Source: Anaerocolumna sp047777345 (lineage in GTDB: Bacteria > Bacillota > Clostridia > Lachnospirales > Lachnospiraceae). Taken from it: 64,000 bases of DNA. Positions 42,018-50,548 of the stretch are shown in pieces. Position 1 is the first letter of the stretch, and each line of letters starts with the position of its first letter. The stretch spans positions 1-64,000 of the forward strand of contig JBKEEJ010000003.1 in the NCBI GenBank assembly GCA_047777345.1. The letters run 5' to 3'. A program made the position numbers and the translations under genes. The notes beneath the pieces are model-generated. The model was not told the DNA's origin and ran no database searches. It saw only the letters and a list, made by a program, of their open reading frames with translations.

Positions 42018-43154
42018 TTATACAGTTGTTAAAACCTTTTCCACTCTTTTTAACTCATCCCGGATTTTAAGTTTCTGCGGACATTTTCTTTCGCAATAAC
42101 CGCAGTTTTTGCAGTCTGCTATTGTTTTGCCTGCTTCTGATTTATATTTGTTCATTTCATTTTTCGCATAATCCGTTAATCCATAAACATTATGGTATGT
42201 ATACAAGTTAAAAATATGAGGAATGTTAATTCCGGCCGGACATGGCTGGCAATAAGCGCATCCCGTACAATATAATTCGCTGAATTTTTTTAACTGTTCA
42301 ACAGCATCTTTTAACTGATTCCATTCTTCTTCGCTCATTTTACTGTTATCACTGGCAATTAAGATATTTTTCTTAACCATTTCTATATCCTGCATACCGG
42401 ACAAGGCACAGCTGATATCAGGATTTCCCAATACAAAGCGAAAAGCTAATTCATAGGTTGCAATGGAGGGCTTACCGGTTAATTTTTTATAAAGATCCGT
42501 AGGTGCTGCCAGTCTGCCGCCGCCAACCGGTCCCATAGCCACTACACCTAAACCTTTGGATCTGGCATAATGAATCATTTCCTCATTGCTTCTGTCCAAG
42601 AGATTATATTGTACCAGCATGGTTTCCATAGGTATCCCTTTTTCTTCTGCCGTGTCAATTATGTATTTGATAATCTTAGGATCATCATGAAAGGAAAAGG
42701 AAATATGTTTAATTAATCCTTCGTCTTTTGCCTTTTTTGCTTCTTCCAATAAATGAAGCCCTAAAACTCCCTCCTCAAATTTAGCCTTATTAAGGCCCCA
42801 GAAATGGTAAAAATCAATGTAAGAGGTATCCAGTTTTTTCAGGCTGTTCTCCAAAAACTTTCTGTAATCTCCTGTGCTTTTACATTCATCAACGGGGATT
42901 TTGGTTGATATCATTACTTTATTACGTATTCCCTTAAGTGCCTTACCTACGGCCAATTCACTGTTGGAATGGCAATAATAAGGTGCTGTGTCAAAATAAT
43001 TAACCCCATTTTCATAAGCATGAAGCAGCATCTTGGATGTTTTATCTTCATCCACATACCACTTTCCGTCTTTTTCATATTCCGGGAACCTCATACAGCC
43101 AAATCCAAGAACCGAAATATTTTCTCCCGTATTTCCATATTTTCTGTAATTCAT
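42018..43154 (-). CDS. Aldo/keto reductase with C-terminal [4Fe-4S] domain
   Basis: This 378-residue protein has an aldo/keto reductase barrel (NISVLGFGCMRFP; catalytic Asp/Tyr in YFDTAPYY near 53-60; Lys in STKIP) with a ferredoxin-like C-terminus: Cys at 296, 299, 302, 305 (CTGCAYCQPCP) and 348, 351, 354, 358 (CKNCGYCERKCP). Such enzymes couple NAD(P)H and Fe-S electron transfer in anaerobes; the substrate is unknown. AAAGGAG precedes ATG 43154. It is divergent from a merR gene now split by ISL3, and its promoter has the MerR-type 19-base spacer. Confidence 0.9.
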   Translation of the reverse strand: MNYRKYGNTGENISVLGFGCMRFPEYEKDGKWYVDEDKTSKMLLHAYENGVNYFDTAPYYCHSNSELAVGKALKGIRNKVMISTKIPVDECKSTGDYRKFLENSLKKLDTSYIDFYHFWGLNKAKFEEGVLGLHLLEEAKKAKDEGLIKHISFSFHDDPKIIKYIIDTAEEKGIPMETMLVQYNLLDRSNEEMIHYARSKGLGVVAMGPVGGGRLAAPTDLYKKLTGKPSIATYELAFRFVLGNPDISCALSGMQDIEMVKKNILIASDNSKMSEEEWNQLKDAVEQLKKFSELYCTGCAYCQPCPAGINIPHIFNLYTYHNVYGLTDYAKNEMNKYKSEAGKTIADCKNCGYCERKCPQKLKIRDELKRVEKVLTTV

Positions 43155-43251
43155 ATAATACTCCTTTCAACTTATGGATTATTGCCGATAATTGCAAGAA
43201 ACTGTGTTTCTGATTATTGGCATTATTTATTTTTTTGCTGGTACATTTATT

Positions 43252-43282
43252 AATATATGCCATGGAGTTAACTCTAAGTCAA
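43252..43282 (-). promoter_or_regulatory. MerR-type promoter/operator of the aldo/keto reductase gene
   Basis: On the minus strand TTGACT (43282-43277), a 19-base spacer, TATATT (43257-43252). The spacer contains the palindrome GAGTTAACTC (43265-43274). Overlong 19-base spacers with a central dyad are the hallmark of promoters activated by MerR proteins, and a merR gene lies next door. Confidence 0.75.
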
Positions 43283-43454
43283 GTTTTTTTCCCAGATTGA
43301 CACAGTTTTTTCTTAATGTTATGCTATTTAGTAAATAATACGCCAATTTACAATTTTAAAATTTTAACAGACTGATATTACGGGAGGAAAAAACATGGAA
43401 TATACAATAAAACAAGTTTCCGAAAAAACCGGATTATCCATATATACTTTAAGA

Positions 43455-44806
43455 GGTTCTAAACTTTATATTGGGGTAAGATAAAAAAATAATAGGCATA
43501 GGTTAACATTTTTCTGTATAATAAGTTCACCACAAACTTTATAAGAAAGGATGTTACCTATGCCTACAAATGATTTTACATCAAAACTTATCGGTTTGGA
43601 AGATGCTATTATAGAAAATATTGAATGTTCCAATGATAAAACTGTGATCCATTTCTCTTTAATGAGAAAAACCGTCACATGCCCGTTTTGCTCTTCACCA
43701 ACAAACAAGATTCATGATTATCGTGTCTCCTATATTAAAGACATCCCTATCCTGGGTAATCATACAACCCTTGCATATAGAAAGCGCAGATATCATTGTG
43801 ATTGCTGCAACAAGCATTTTTATGAACCCTTTTCTCTTGTTCCAAAACATTGCCGCACAACCACACGCCTTGCATGGTATTGCATAAATTTTCTCGCAGA
43901 TAAAATAAGTGTGCAGTCTGTCGCAAAACATAATGGCGTTTCACCATCATTCATTTTTAGAAGAATGAAAGATATCAGCTTCAGTAAGCCCAATCGCCTT
44001 CCACAAGTTCTTTCTATGGATGAATTTCGAGGCAACGCTGGCGGTCAGAAATATCAAGGAATACTTACTGACCCGGTAAAGCATAAAGTATTTGATATCC
44101 TGCCAAGCAGATCTCAGGCATCCTTAATTACATATTTTAAAACCTTTTCAAACCGCAAGGATGTAAAATATTTTATTATGGACATGAATCAATCTTATAG
44201 AGAACTTGCAGAAACATTTTTCCCGAATGCCAAGATTGTCATAGATCGGTTCCATTATGTAAGATATGTCACATGGGCTCTTGAAAATGTGAGAAAGCGG
44301 ATTCAAAAGTCCATGCATCCTAGCAAACGGAAGTATTTTAAGCGAAGTAGAAGAATTCTCCTGTCACATTATAATAAGCTTAACGAAGAATCTAAACAGG
44401 CACTAGAAATAATGCTTACGCAGTCAAATGAGCTTGCCGTTGCATATCACTTAAAAGAAAAGTTTTATGAATTTCTTGCATCAAAAGACAGAGACGAAGC
44501 AGTAAAGCGACTTAAATTCTTTATTTTAGCAGCACAGGCCAGTGATTTGAAGGAATTTAAGCCTGTACTAACTATGCTGGGTAACTGGTCAAAATACATA
44601 CTAAATTCATTTGATTGTCCTTATACAAATGGTTTTACAGAGGGAATAAACAATTCAATAAAAGTAATTAAAAGAACAGCATATGGATATAGAAATTTTG
44701 TGAGCTTCAGAAACAGAATTATGTTAGCCTTATCATAAAAATAACCGGAGAAAATATATCCCTCCGGTTATAAAAATCATTTTACCCCAACTCTTGACAA
44801 AGAGCC
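43455..44806 (+). mobile_element. ISL3-family insertion sequence, complete
   Basis: The element is 1,352 bases, with imperfect terminal repeats (GGTTCT ... GGGGTAA on the left; GGCTCTTTGTC ... GGGGTAA reading in from the right). Direct repeats CTTTAAGA flank it (43447-43454 and 44807-44814), the eight-base duplication typical of ISL3. One intact transposase gene occupies it. The clean duplication shows a simple, probably recent insertion into merR. Confidence 0.93.
43560..44738 (+). CDS. ISL3 family transposase
   Basis: This 392-residue protein has the ISL3 layout: an N-terminal zinc-binding region (CPFCSSPTNKIHDYR, then YHCDCCNKHFYEP), a helix-turn-helix, and a DDE domain with SMDEFRG, IVIDRFHYVR and GFTEGINNSIKVIKR carrying the acidic residues. 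The start is ATG 43560, nine bases after AAAGG. The frame is full length and intact. Confidence 0.95.
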   Translation: MPTNDFTSKLIGLEDAIIENIECSNDKTVIHFSLMRKTVTCPFCSSPTNKIHDYRVSYIKDIPILGNHTTLAYRKRRYHCDCCNKHFYEPFSLVPKHCRTTTRLAWYCINFLADKISVQSVAKHNGVSPSFIFRRMKDISFSKPNRLPQVLSMDEFRGNAGGQKYQGILTDPVKHKVFDILPSRSQASLITYFKTFSNRKDVKYFIMDMNQSYRELAETFFPNAKIVIDRFHYVRYVTWALENVRKRIQKSMHPSKRKYFKRSRRILLSHYNKLNEESKQALEIMLTQSNELAVAYHLKEKFYEFLASKDRDEAVKRLKFFILAAQASDLKEFKPVLTMLGNWSKYILNSFDCPYTNGFTEGINNSIKVIKRTAYGYRNFVSFRNRIMLALS

Positions 44807-45190
44807 CTTTAAGATACTATGACAAAGAAGGCCTGCTGCCTTTATTAAAGAGAAGCGAAAGCGGCATAAGAAAGTTTTCGGATAATGACATTGACTGGCT
44901 GGGTTTAATTTGCTGCCTGAAAAATTCCGGCATGTCCATTGAAGACATTAAAAAATTTATGAACCTGTGTCTAAAGGGAAACGATACCCTGGAAGCCCGC
45001 AGAGAAATGTTGGTTAAACACAAGGCTCATATCCTTGAGCAGATGAAACAGCTGGAAAACAGCCTGAATATTATTAATTACAAAATAGAACATTATAAAG
45101 AAATTGGCATATTTCATATTGATTCAAAAAATTTAATGGAAAATTAACTGCTGCCGGATGTTTTTATTTTTCTCACAGGAGGTATCTATT

Positions 45191-46603
45191 TTGCTGAGTA
45201 TTAATCTGGAACCCCGCTCCAAAATACCTATGTATGAACAGATTTACCATTACATAAAATCCGAAATAAAGGAAGGGAAACTGCCCTGTAATTATAAGCT
45301 GCCATCTACCAGAAACTTAGCTTCCCATCTTCAGGTTAGCCGAAATACAGTTGATATGGCTTATTCGCAGCTAGTTTCGGAAGGATATATCGAAGCCGTG
45401 CCTAAAAGCGGTTACTACGTGGCAATGGTATCCGAATTAACCAATCTGTCGGCAAAACAGGCAAAAATAATAAAACCTTCTGCAAAATCCAAAAAAACGT
45501 ATCGGTATGACTTTTCCCCTTTTGCCATTGATATTAATACTTTTCCTTATAATACCTGGCGGAAGTTGTCCAGAAACTGTATGAACGAACATAATAATGA
45601 CCTGTTTTTATTGGGAGATAACCGGGGAGATGAAAGTTTACGTGCTGCCATCGGACAATACCTGCATGAATCCCGGGGTGTTAACTGCAGTGATGACCAG
45701 ATTATTGTTGGTGCCGGCGCCGATTACCTCCTTCAACTGCTTTCCCAGTTATTCCATCACATAAAGCCCCAAACCCGTATAGCCATGGAAAACCCAACCT
45801 ATAAACAAGCCTACCGGATATTTACTGGTCTAAATCACACCGTAATCCCGATTCAACTGGACCAGAGCGGCATATGTATGGAACCTTTATATCAATCCAG
45901 TGCGGATGTTGCATATGTAACCCCTTCCCACCAGTATCCTCTTGGAATTGTTATGCCTATCAAAAGGCGTATGGAACTGCTTGTGTGGGCAGAAAAAGCA
46001 CCCGACCGGTATATTATCGAAGATGATCATGACAGCGAATTCCGGTATAAAGGCAAACCTATTCCATCCCTTCAGGGCATTGATTCATCCGGCAAAGTTA
46101 TTTATCTTGGCACCTTTTCCAGAGCCATTGCACCCGCTATCCGTGTAGGATATATGGTCTTACCCAAAAGTCTGATGGATTTGTATAATCAATATTTATC
46201 CTATTATTCCTCTACCGTTTCCCGTGTGGATCAATATATCCTTACTCATTTCATTACGGACGGTTATTTTGAAAGACATTTAAATAAACTAAGGAAATTT
46301 TACAAAGCAAAACACGACGCCCTGGTACAAAGTTTAAAAATTTTTCAAAATAAAGTTACAATTGAAGGAGAAAATGCCGGCCTTCATTTGGTTCTTCGGT
46401 TTAAAACCAGGGCAACCGAAAAAGAACTGATACAGGCCGCTGCCGATAAAAGTGTGAAAATATACGGGCTTAGCCAACACTATATAACAAAGCCGGAAAC
46501 GTTTCAGCCCCCTTCTATCCTGTTGGGGTATGCCAACGTAGGGGAAAAAGACATACCGGACGGAATTCAGGCTCTGTATCACTGTCTGGAATCATATTTA
46601 TAG
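45191..46603 (+). CDS. MocR/PdxR-type regulator (GntR HTH fused to aminotransferase fold)
   Basis: This 470-residue regulator has a winged helix at about 10-75 (YHYIKSEIKEGKLP, SRNTVDMAYSQLVSEGYIE) and an aminotransferase class I-like domain with TPSHQYPLGIVMP and YIIEDDHDSEFRY. In the segment that normally carries the PLP lysine (GTFSK), this protein reads GTFSRAIAPAIRVGYM, with Arg at about 311, so it may not form the usual PLP aldimine. The likely start is TTG 45191, eight bases after AGGAGG, rather than the longer ATG frame at 45158. It lies 43 bases after the merR remnant, in the same direction. Confidence 0.85.
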   Translation: MLSINLEPRSKIPMYEQIYHYIKSEIKEGKLPCNYKLPSTRNLASHLQVSRNTVDMAYSQLVSEGYIEAVPKSGYYVAMVSELTNLSAKQAKIIKPSAKSKKTYRYDFSPFAIDINTFPYNTWRKLSRNCMNEHNNDLFLLGDNRGDESLRAAIGQYLHESRGVNCSDDQIIVGAGADYLLQLLSQLFHHIKPQTRIAMENPTYKQAYRIFTGLNHTVIPIQLDQSGICMEPLYQSSADVAYVTPSHQYPLGIVMPIKRRMELLVWAEKAPDRYIIEDDHDSEFRYKGKPIPSLQGIDSSGKVIYLGTFSRAIAPAIRVGYMVLPKSLMDLYNQYLSYYSSTVSRVDQYILTHFITDGYFERHLNKLRKFYKAKHDALVQSLKIFQNKVTIEGENAGLHLVLRFKTRATEKELIQAAADKSVKIYGLSQHYITKPETFQPPSILLGYANVGEKDIPDGIQALYHCLESYL

Positions 46604-46807
46604 TATTCTATAGCTCTAGAAATGTCATATTTATTATAAATATAAAAAATATATCTAAAAAGTGGTAAAACTTTTAGGTAATTTTAATCTTGATACATTT
46701 TAACGTAAGATGTAAGTAAGATGTAACCTTATAAAGAATAGATAAAAACTCCAAATACGGTTTACCAAATATTTTAAAATAAATATTTTAACAGCTTTGT
46801 CAAAATA

Positions 46808-46851
46808 CAAAGGCCGGATATTTTCCCGTTTATTCAGGTAGATATCCGGCC
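46808..46851 (-). terminator. Terminator of ribF
   Basis: GGCCGGATAT and ATATCCGGCC form a perfect ten-pair stem (46812-46851) just after the ribF stop; the minus-strand tail is TTTGTATTTTG. The remaining 46604-46807 shows no gene. Confidence 0.75.
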
Positions 46852-46860
46852 AAATTTTAA

Positions 46861-47787
46861 TCAATATTCATGATTTTTAAAATATTCTCTGCCAAAGACA
46901 ATGTCTTTTTGCATTTGCTCTTTTAATTTTTCCAAAGAATCAAATTTAACTTCTTCTCTTTCCTGTTTGTAAAGGCATAATTCTACGGTTTTGCCGTACA
47001 AATCTTCATCAAAATCAAAAATATAAGTTTCCACCCTGGGTTCCGGTGTTTTACCTACTGTTGGATTATATCCAATATTGGTTATTCCCGGATATTTTTT
47101 CCCGTTAATTTTGGTTACGGAAGCATATACACCGTTTGGTGGCAGTAATTTATTGGCCGGAGGAATCAGATTAATTGTGGGAAAGCCTAACGTCCTTCCT
47201 ATTTTCCTTCCGTGCATTACTTTACCGATTATGGAAAAAGGCCTGCCAAGCATTCCGTTGGCCCTTTCTATATTTCCCCTGGCAATTTCATTCCGAATAC
47301 TGGAACTGCTGATTACCTCATCCTGAATGCCAATTTTGTCATATACCACCAGCTCATAACCAAAAACAAGGGAATAATCCTTTAACATAGCCACATTGCC
47401 TCTCCGGTTATGGCCAAAATGAAAATCGGAACCAACCACAATCATTTTGGTATCCAGTTTGTCAATGAGCACATCTTTTACAAAATCTTCCGGTTCCATA
47501 GCGGCAGTTTCTCTGGTAAAAGGATATGATATTAAAACATCCAGTCCGCTTTGTTCCAGTATATGACACTTTTCCTCTTCTGTATAAATCGTGTCAAGTT
47601 CTTTATCTGAAAACAGGTTCTTGGGATGAAACATAAATGTAAACATCACTGCGTTAAGCCCATTCTTTTTTTGCTCCAAAATCTGATTTAACAGGAGTTG
47701 ATGTCCGCGGTGTATCCCATCGAACTTTCCTATTGTTACAGCAGAATTATGAAGTTTAAAATCTGTCCTACCTGTTATATATTCCAT
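46861..47787 (-). CDS. ribF: Bifunctional riboflavin kinase / FAD synthetase
   Basis: RibF makes FMN and then FAD from riboflavin. The 308-residue protein has the nucleotidyltransferase start SAVTIGKFDGIHRGHQLLL (about 16-34), VVGSDFHFGHNRRGN and SSSSIRNEIARG, and the kinase domain with GRTLGFPTINL and GVYAS near 190-220. AGGAG precedes ATG 47787. It is the last gene of the nusA-infB cluster, as in Bacillus. Confidence 0.96.
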   Translation of the reverse strand: MEYITGRTDFKLHNSAVTIGKFDGIHRGHQLLLNQILEQKKNGLNAVMFTFMFHPKNLFSDKELDTIYTEEEKCHILEQSGLDVLISYPFTRETAAMEPEDFVKDVLIDKLDTKMIVVGSDFHFGHNRRGNVAMLKDYSLVFGYELVVYDKIGIQDEVISSSSIRNEIARGNIERANGMLGRPFSIIGKVMHGRKIGRTLGFPTINLIPPANKLLPPNGVYASVTKINGKKYPGITNIGYNPTVGKTPEPRVETYIFDFDEDLYGKTVELCLYKQEREEVKFDSLEKLKEQMQKDIVFGREYFKNHEY

Positions 47788-47883
47788 ATTTTCTCCTAGT
47801 ACCCAATTCTTAAGATAGATTTTCTTAAGATATCGTTGATGGTTTTTCGTTAATCTTTTCTCGTATCTTCGTCATTTTCCTAT

Positions 47884-48825
47884 CTATAAAAACATCTTTA
47901 CAGGGATAAATGATTTATCCTGACAGCTGTACTTATAAATTCCAATAAACTGTTCCTGCCAGTCATATACTCTGACCAGCTGATTCATATGATTTTCCTT
48001 ATCGTTTATCTTATCCACAAAGGTCTTTAAATATTTATCTTCATCTGCAATATGCTTTACCGTAAAACGGTTACCGTTATAAATATATTTTGAATATTCC
48101 TGTAATACCTTAATTTTTGCATAATCGGGAAACATTTCTTCCACCCGGATTATATAATCCGGCAGGGTACCCTTAATTATAAATGATTCAATTTCGGATA
48201 GTTTGTAACTGTTTTCTATAGTAAATATTCCTGATCTGGTTCGGATTAAACTTTTCATACAGCCAAAACAGCCAAGGCTGTTACCAATGTCATGGCAAAG
48301 GGTACGAATATAGGTGCCTTTCGAACAATCCACAGACATTCTTATCTCATGCTGATCTTCATTTATTTCGAGAATCCGTATGTTATGTATTTTTACTTTC
48401 CTGGTTTCTCTGGCAACTTCCTGACCAGCTCGGGCTAATTCGTATAAACGCCTGCCATTTACTTTAATCGCAGAATACATTGGCGGCAGTTGGTCGTATT
48501 CGCCAATAAAACTTAAAACTGCCTTTTCTATCTGCTCTTTGTCTGCCGTTACTTCTCTGGTATTTAAAACTTTTCCGGTAATATCCTGGGTATCTGTTTC
48601 TATTCCCAGCTTTAGGACCGCCTCATAGGTTTTATCCTTATTCGTCAGCATATCACATAACCTGGTAGCGTTGCCAAAACATACCGGCAGAACTCCTTCC
48701 GCATCCGGATCCAGAGTGCCCGTATGACCGATTTTTTTTTGTTTCGTAATACCTCTTAGTTTTGCCACCACGTCATGGGAAGTAAAACCTTTTTCTTTAT
48801 AAACACTGATAATACCGTTAATCAA
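47884..48825 (-). CDS. truB: tRNA pseudouridine(55) synthase
   Basis: TruB makes pseudouridine-55 in the T loop of tRNA. The 313-residue protein opens MINGIISVYKEKGFTSHDVV and has the catalytic Asp39 in GHTGTLDPDAEGVLP, with KTYEAVLKLG and the RTLCHDIG segment. The C-terminal PUA-like region is present. The start overlaps the nrnA stop by eight bases. Confidence 0.97.
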   Translation of the reverse strand: MINGIISVYKEKGFTSHDVVAKLRGITKQKKIGHTGTLDPDAEGVLPVCFGNATRLCDMLTNKDKTYEAVLKLGIETDTQDITGKVLNTREVTADKEQIEKAVLSFIGEYDQLPPMYSAIKVNGRRLYELARAGQEVARETRKVKIHNIRILEINEDQHEIRMSVDCSKGTYIRTLCHDIGNSLGCFGCMKSLIRTRSGIFTIENSYKLSEIESFIIKGTLPDYIIRVEEMFPDYAKIKVLQEYSKYIYNGNRFTVKHIADEDKYLKTFVDKINDKENHMNQLVRVYDWQEQFIGIYKYSCQDKSFIPVKMFL

Positions 48826-49813
48826 TACTATGACTCCTGTTCCTTTTCTGATTGGATAGTTGATATTCTATGTGTGCCGATAAATTATTAATCACATCAT
48901 GAATGGTTCCATGCATGGTACATCCGGCTGCTTTTATGTGGCCGCCACCGCCGAAATATGCGGCTATTTTGCGGACATCCACAAATTCATTGGATCGCAT
49001 GCTGACTTTATATTCCTGAAAATCCGTTTCATGAAGAAGGATAGCAACTTCCACTCCTTCCGTAATTCTTAACTGGTCAACAATTCCGTCCAAATCCGCC
49101 GAAGTGGCCTCATAAAAATCCATCATTTTCTTGCTGACCGCAGATATGATACATTTGCCGTCTAAAATTAATATGCTTTCCAAAAGGCAGCGCCCCAGGA
49201 TTTGATTCTGACGATAATTCTTAAGGTAAAAAGTTTCATCAATCATACGGGAAAAAGGAACCCCTTTTGCTATAAGTTTTCCCGCAATCCGCATGGTTTT
49301 TTCCGAGGTGTTGGAATGTTTAAATACGCCTGTATCATGAATTATGCCAAGATATAAGGCTTTTGCCGTATCCAGATCGATTTTGTCATCCTCAAATAAA
49401 TCATAGAGAACCTCACAGGTTGAACTTGCCGTATCCTCCACCACATTCATCATGGCAAATTTGTTGTTGCTGATATGATGGTCTATGTTCAGGGTTTTCG
49501 ACGCCGCCTTAAAATATTCCTCCGCAAATCCTAGCCGGTCGGGACTGCCGCTGTCAAGAGCAATAAATAAATCATACCGGGTACCTTCCTTATTTTCCTG
49601 TTTCATAACAGAGGTATCCCAATATTTACCAAACTTTTCCGCCACTGGTTCCAGGTACAAATCAACAGTGACCCCATCCGGCAAGTTGTTCTTTAAATAA
49701 AAATATAAGGCCAGGCAGGAACCCACACAGTCGCCGTCCGGTCTGACATGTCCGGCAATTCCTATGGTTTTCGCATCATTTATATATTCCAAAATATTTT
49801 TCAACTTATCCAC
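48818..49813 (-). CDS. nrnA: DHH family bifunctional oligoribonuclease / PAP phosphatase
   Basis: The NrnA-type protein degrades short RNAs and dephosphorylates pAp. This 331-residue protein has the DHH-family metal motifs RPDGDCVGS (about 24-32), LDSGSPDRLG, NIDHHISN and the C-terminal DHHA1 nucleotide motif GGGGHIKAAGC. The position between rbfA and truB is the usual clostridial arrangement. Its end overlaps the truB start. Confidence 0.92.
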   Translation of the reverse strand: MDKLKNILEYINDAKTIGIAGHVRPDGDCVGSCLALYFYLKNNLPDGVTVDLYLEPVAEKFGKYWDTSVMKQENKEGTRYDLFIALDSGSPDRLGFAEEYFKAASKTLNIDHHISNNKFAMMNVVEDTASSTCEVLYDLFEDDKIDLDTAKALYLGIIHDTGVFKHSNTSEKTMRIAGKLIAKGVPFSRMIDETFYLKNYRQNQILGRCLLESILILDGKCIISAVSKKMMDFYEATSADLDGIVDQLRITEGVEVAILLHETDFQEYKVSMRSNEFVDVRKIAAYFGGGGHIKAAGCTMHGTIHDVINNLSAHIEYQLSNQKRNRSHSID

Positions 49814-49968
49814 CTCCCGTCATGAAAATGAAAATATTTACCGGATTTTTATTCCCCCTGGAATTCATTCCGGTCATAATTTTTATTCGAAAAGATGCAT
49901 ATTTTTCCTGAAATTTGCCTGATAATTTTACTGGCATTTTTATTACTGCTTTATTACCAGCAATAATT

Positions 49969-50367
49969 TTATTCATCAGCTTCCTTATTTTCCTGTAAAG
50001 GATCCTTTTCAGCTAAATCTTTATTAACTTCCTCAATTAATTTAGATATAGTGACCCCGTGTTCGATGGATTGATCCAAAATAAAGGTTAGTTCCGGTGT
50101 GTTCCGAAGATTAACGGTTCTGGCTAACTGGCCTCTTATATAAGGTGCGGCGCTTTTTAAACCAGCCAGAGTATTTTTTCTGGTCTCCTCATCTCCCAGT
50201 ACGCTGATATATACCTTGGCATGTTTTAAATCCGGAGCCACTTCCACCGCTACCACCGAGGTCATCGGACTTATCCTGGGATCCTTAATTTCACGACTGA
50301 TTAACTGACTTATTTCTTTTTGAACTTCACTGTTTATTCTGGTGTTTTTAATACTGTTTTTCCTCAT
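49969..50367 (-). CDS. rbfA: Ribosome-binding factor A
   Basis: RbfA assists late 30S maturation near helix 1 of 16S rRNA. The 132-residue protein has RINSEVQKEISQLISREIKDPRI, SVVAVEVAPDLKHAKVYISV and the C-terminal RNTPELTFILDQSIEHG, all family hallmarks in a KH-like fold. I start at ATG 50367 (MRKNSI), with GCGGG upstream, seven codons inside the longest frame. Between it and infB a hairpin (GCGCCATA/TATGGCGC, 50492-50530) may modulate expression. Confidence 0.95.
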   Translation of the reverse strand: MRKNSIKNTRINSEVQKEISQLISREIKDPRISPMTSVVAVEVAPDLKHAKVYISVLGDEETRKNTLAGLKSAAPYIRGQLARTVNLRNTPELTFILDQSIEHGVTISKLIEEVNKDLAEKDPLQENKEADE

Positions 50368-50548
50368 ATTTTTACCCGCACCATGCAAACTTACGCTAGG
50401 TTGCCAATACTATGATTAAGAGAAGTTGTTGGCGCATTTCCTTTCCTTAAATTTTCTCCTAATCAGCTTTTAAAGTTAATAATAACCGACAGCGCCATAA
50501 AACAGTCTGATTCTCTGCTTTCTATGGCGCACATCTTAAACTTTTTGG

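Larger units (their letters stand above)
43395..45147 (+). pseudogene. MerR family regulator interrupted by an ISL3 element
   Basis: The 5' part (ATG 43395, GGGAGG site) encodes MEYTIKQVSEKTGLSIYTLR, the start of a MerR helix-turn-helix. The 3' part (from 44807) continues LRYYDKEGLLPLLKRS, then a helical dimerisation region to 45147. Joining them at the eight-base duplication CTTTAAGA recreates one uninterrupted regulator of about 130 residues. The element separates the recognition helix from the wing, so no functional regulator is expected. The gene is divergent from the aldo/keto reductase, whose promoter has a MerR-type dyad. Confidence 0.9.
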
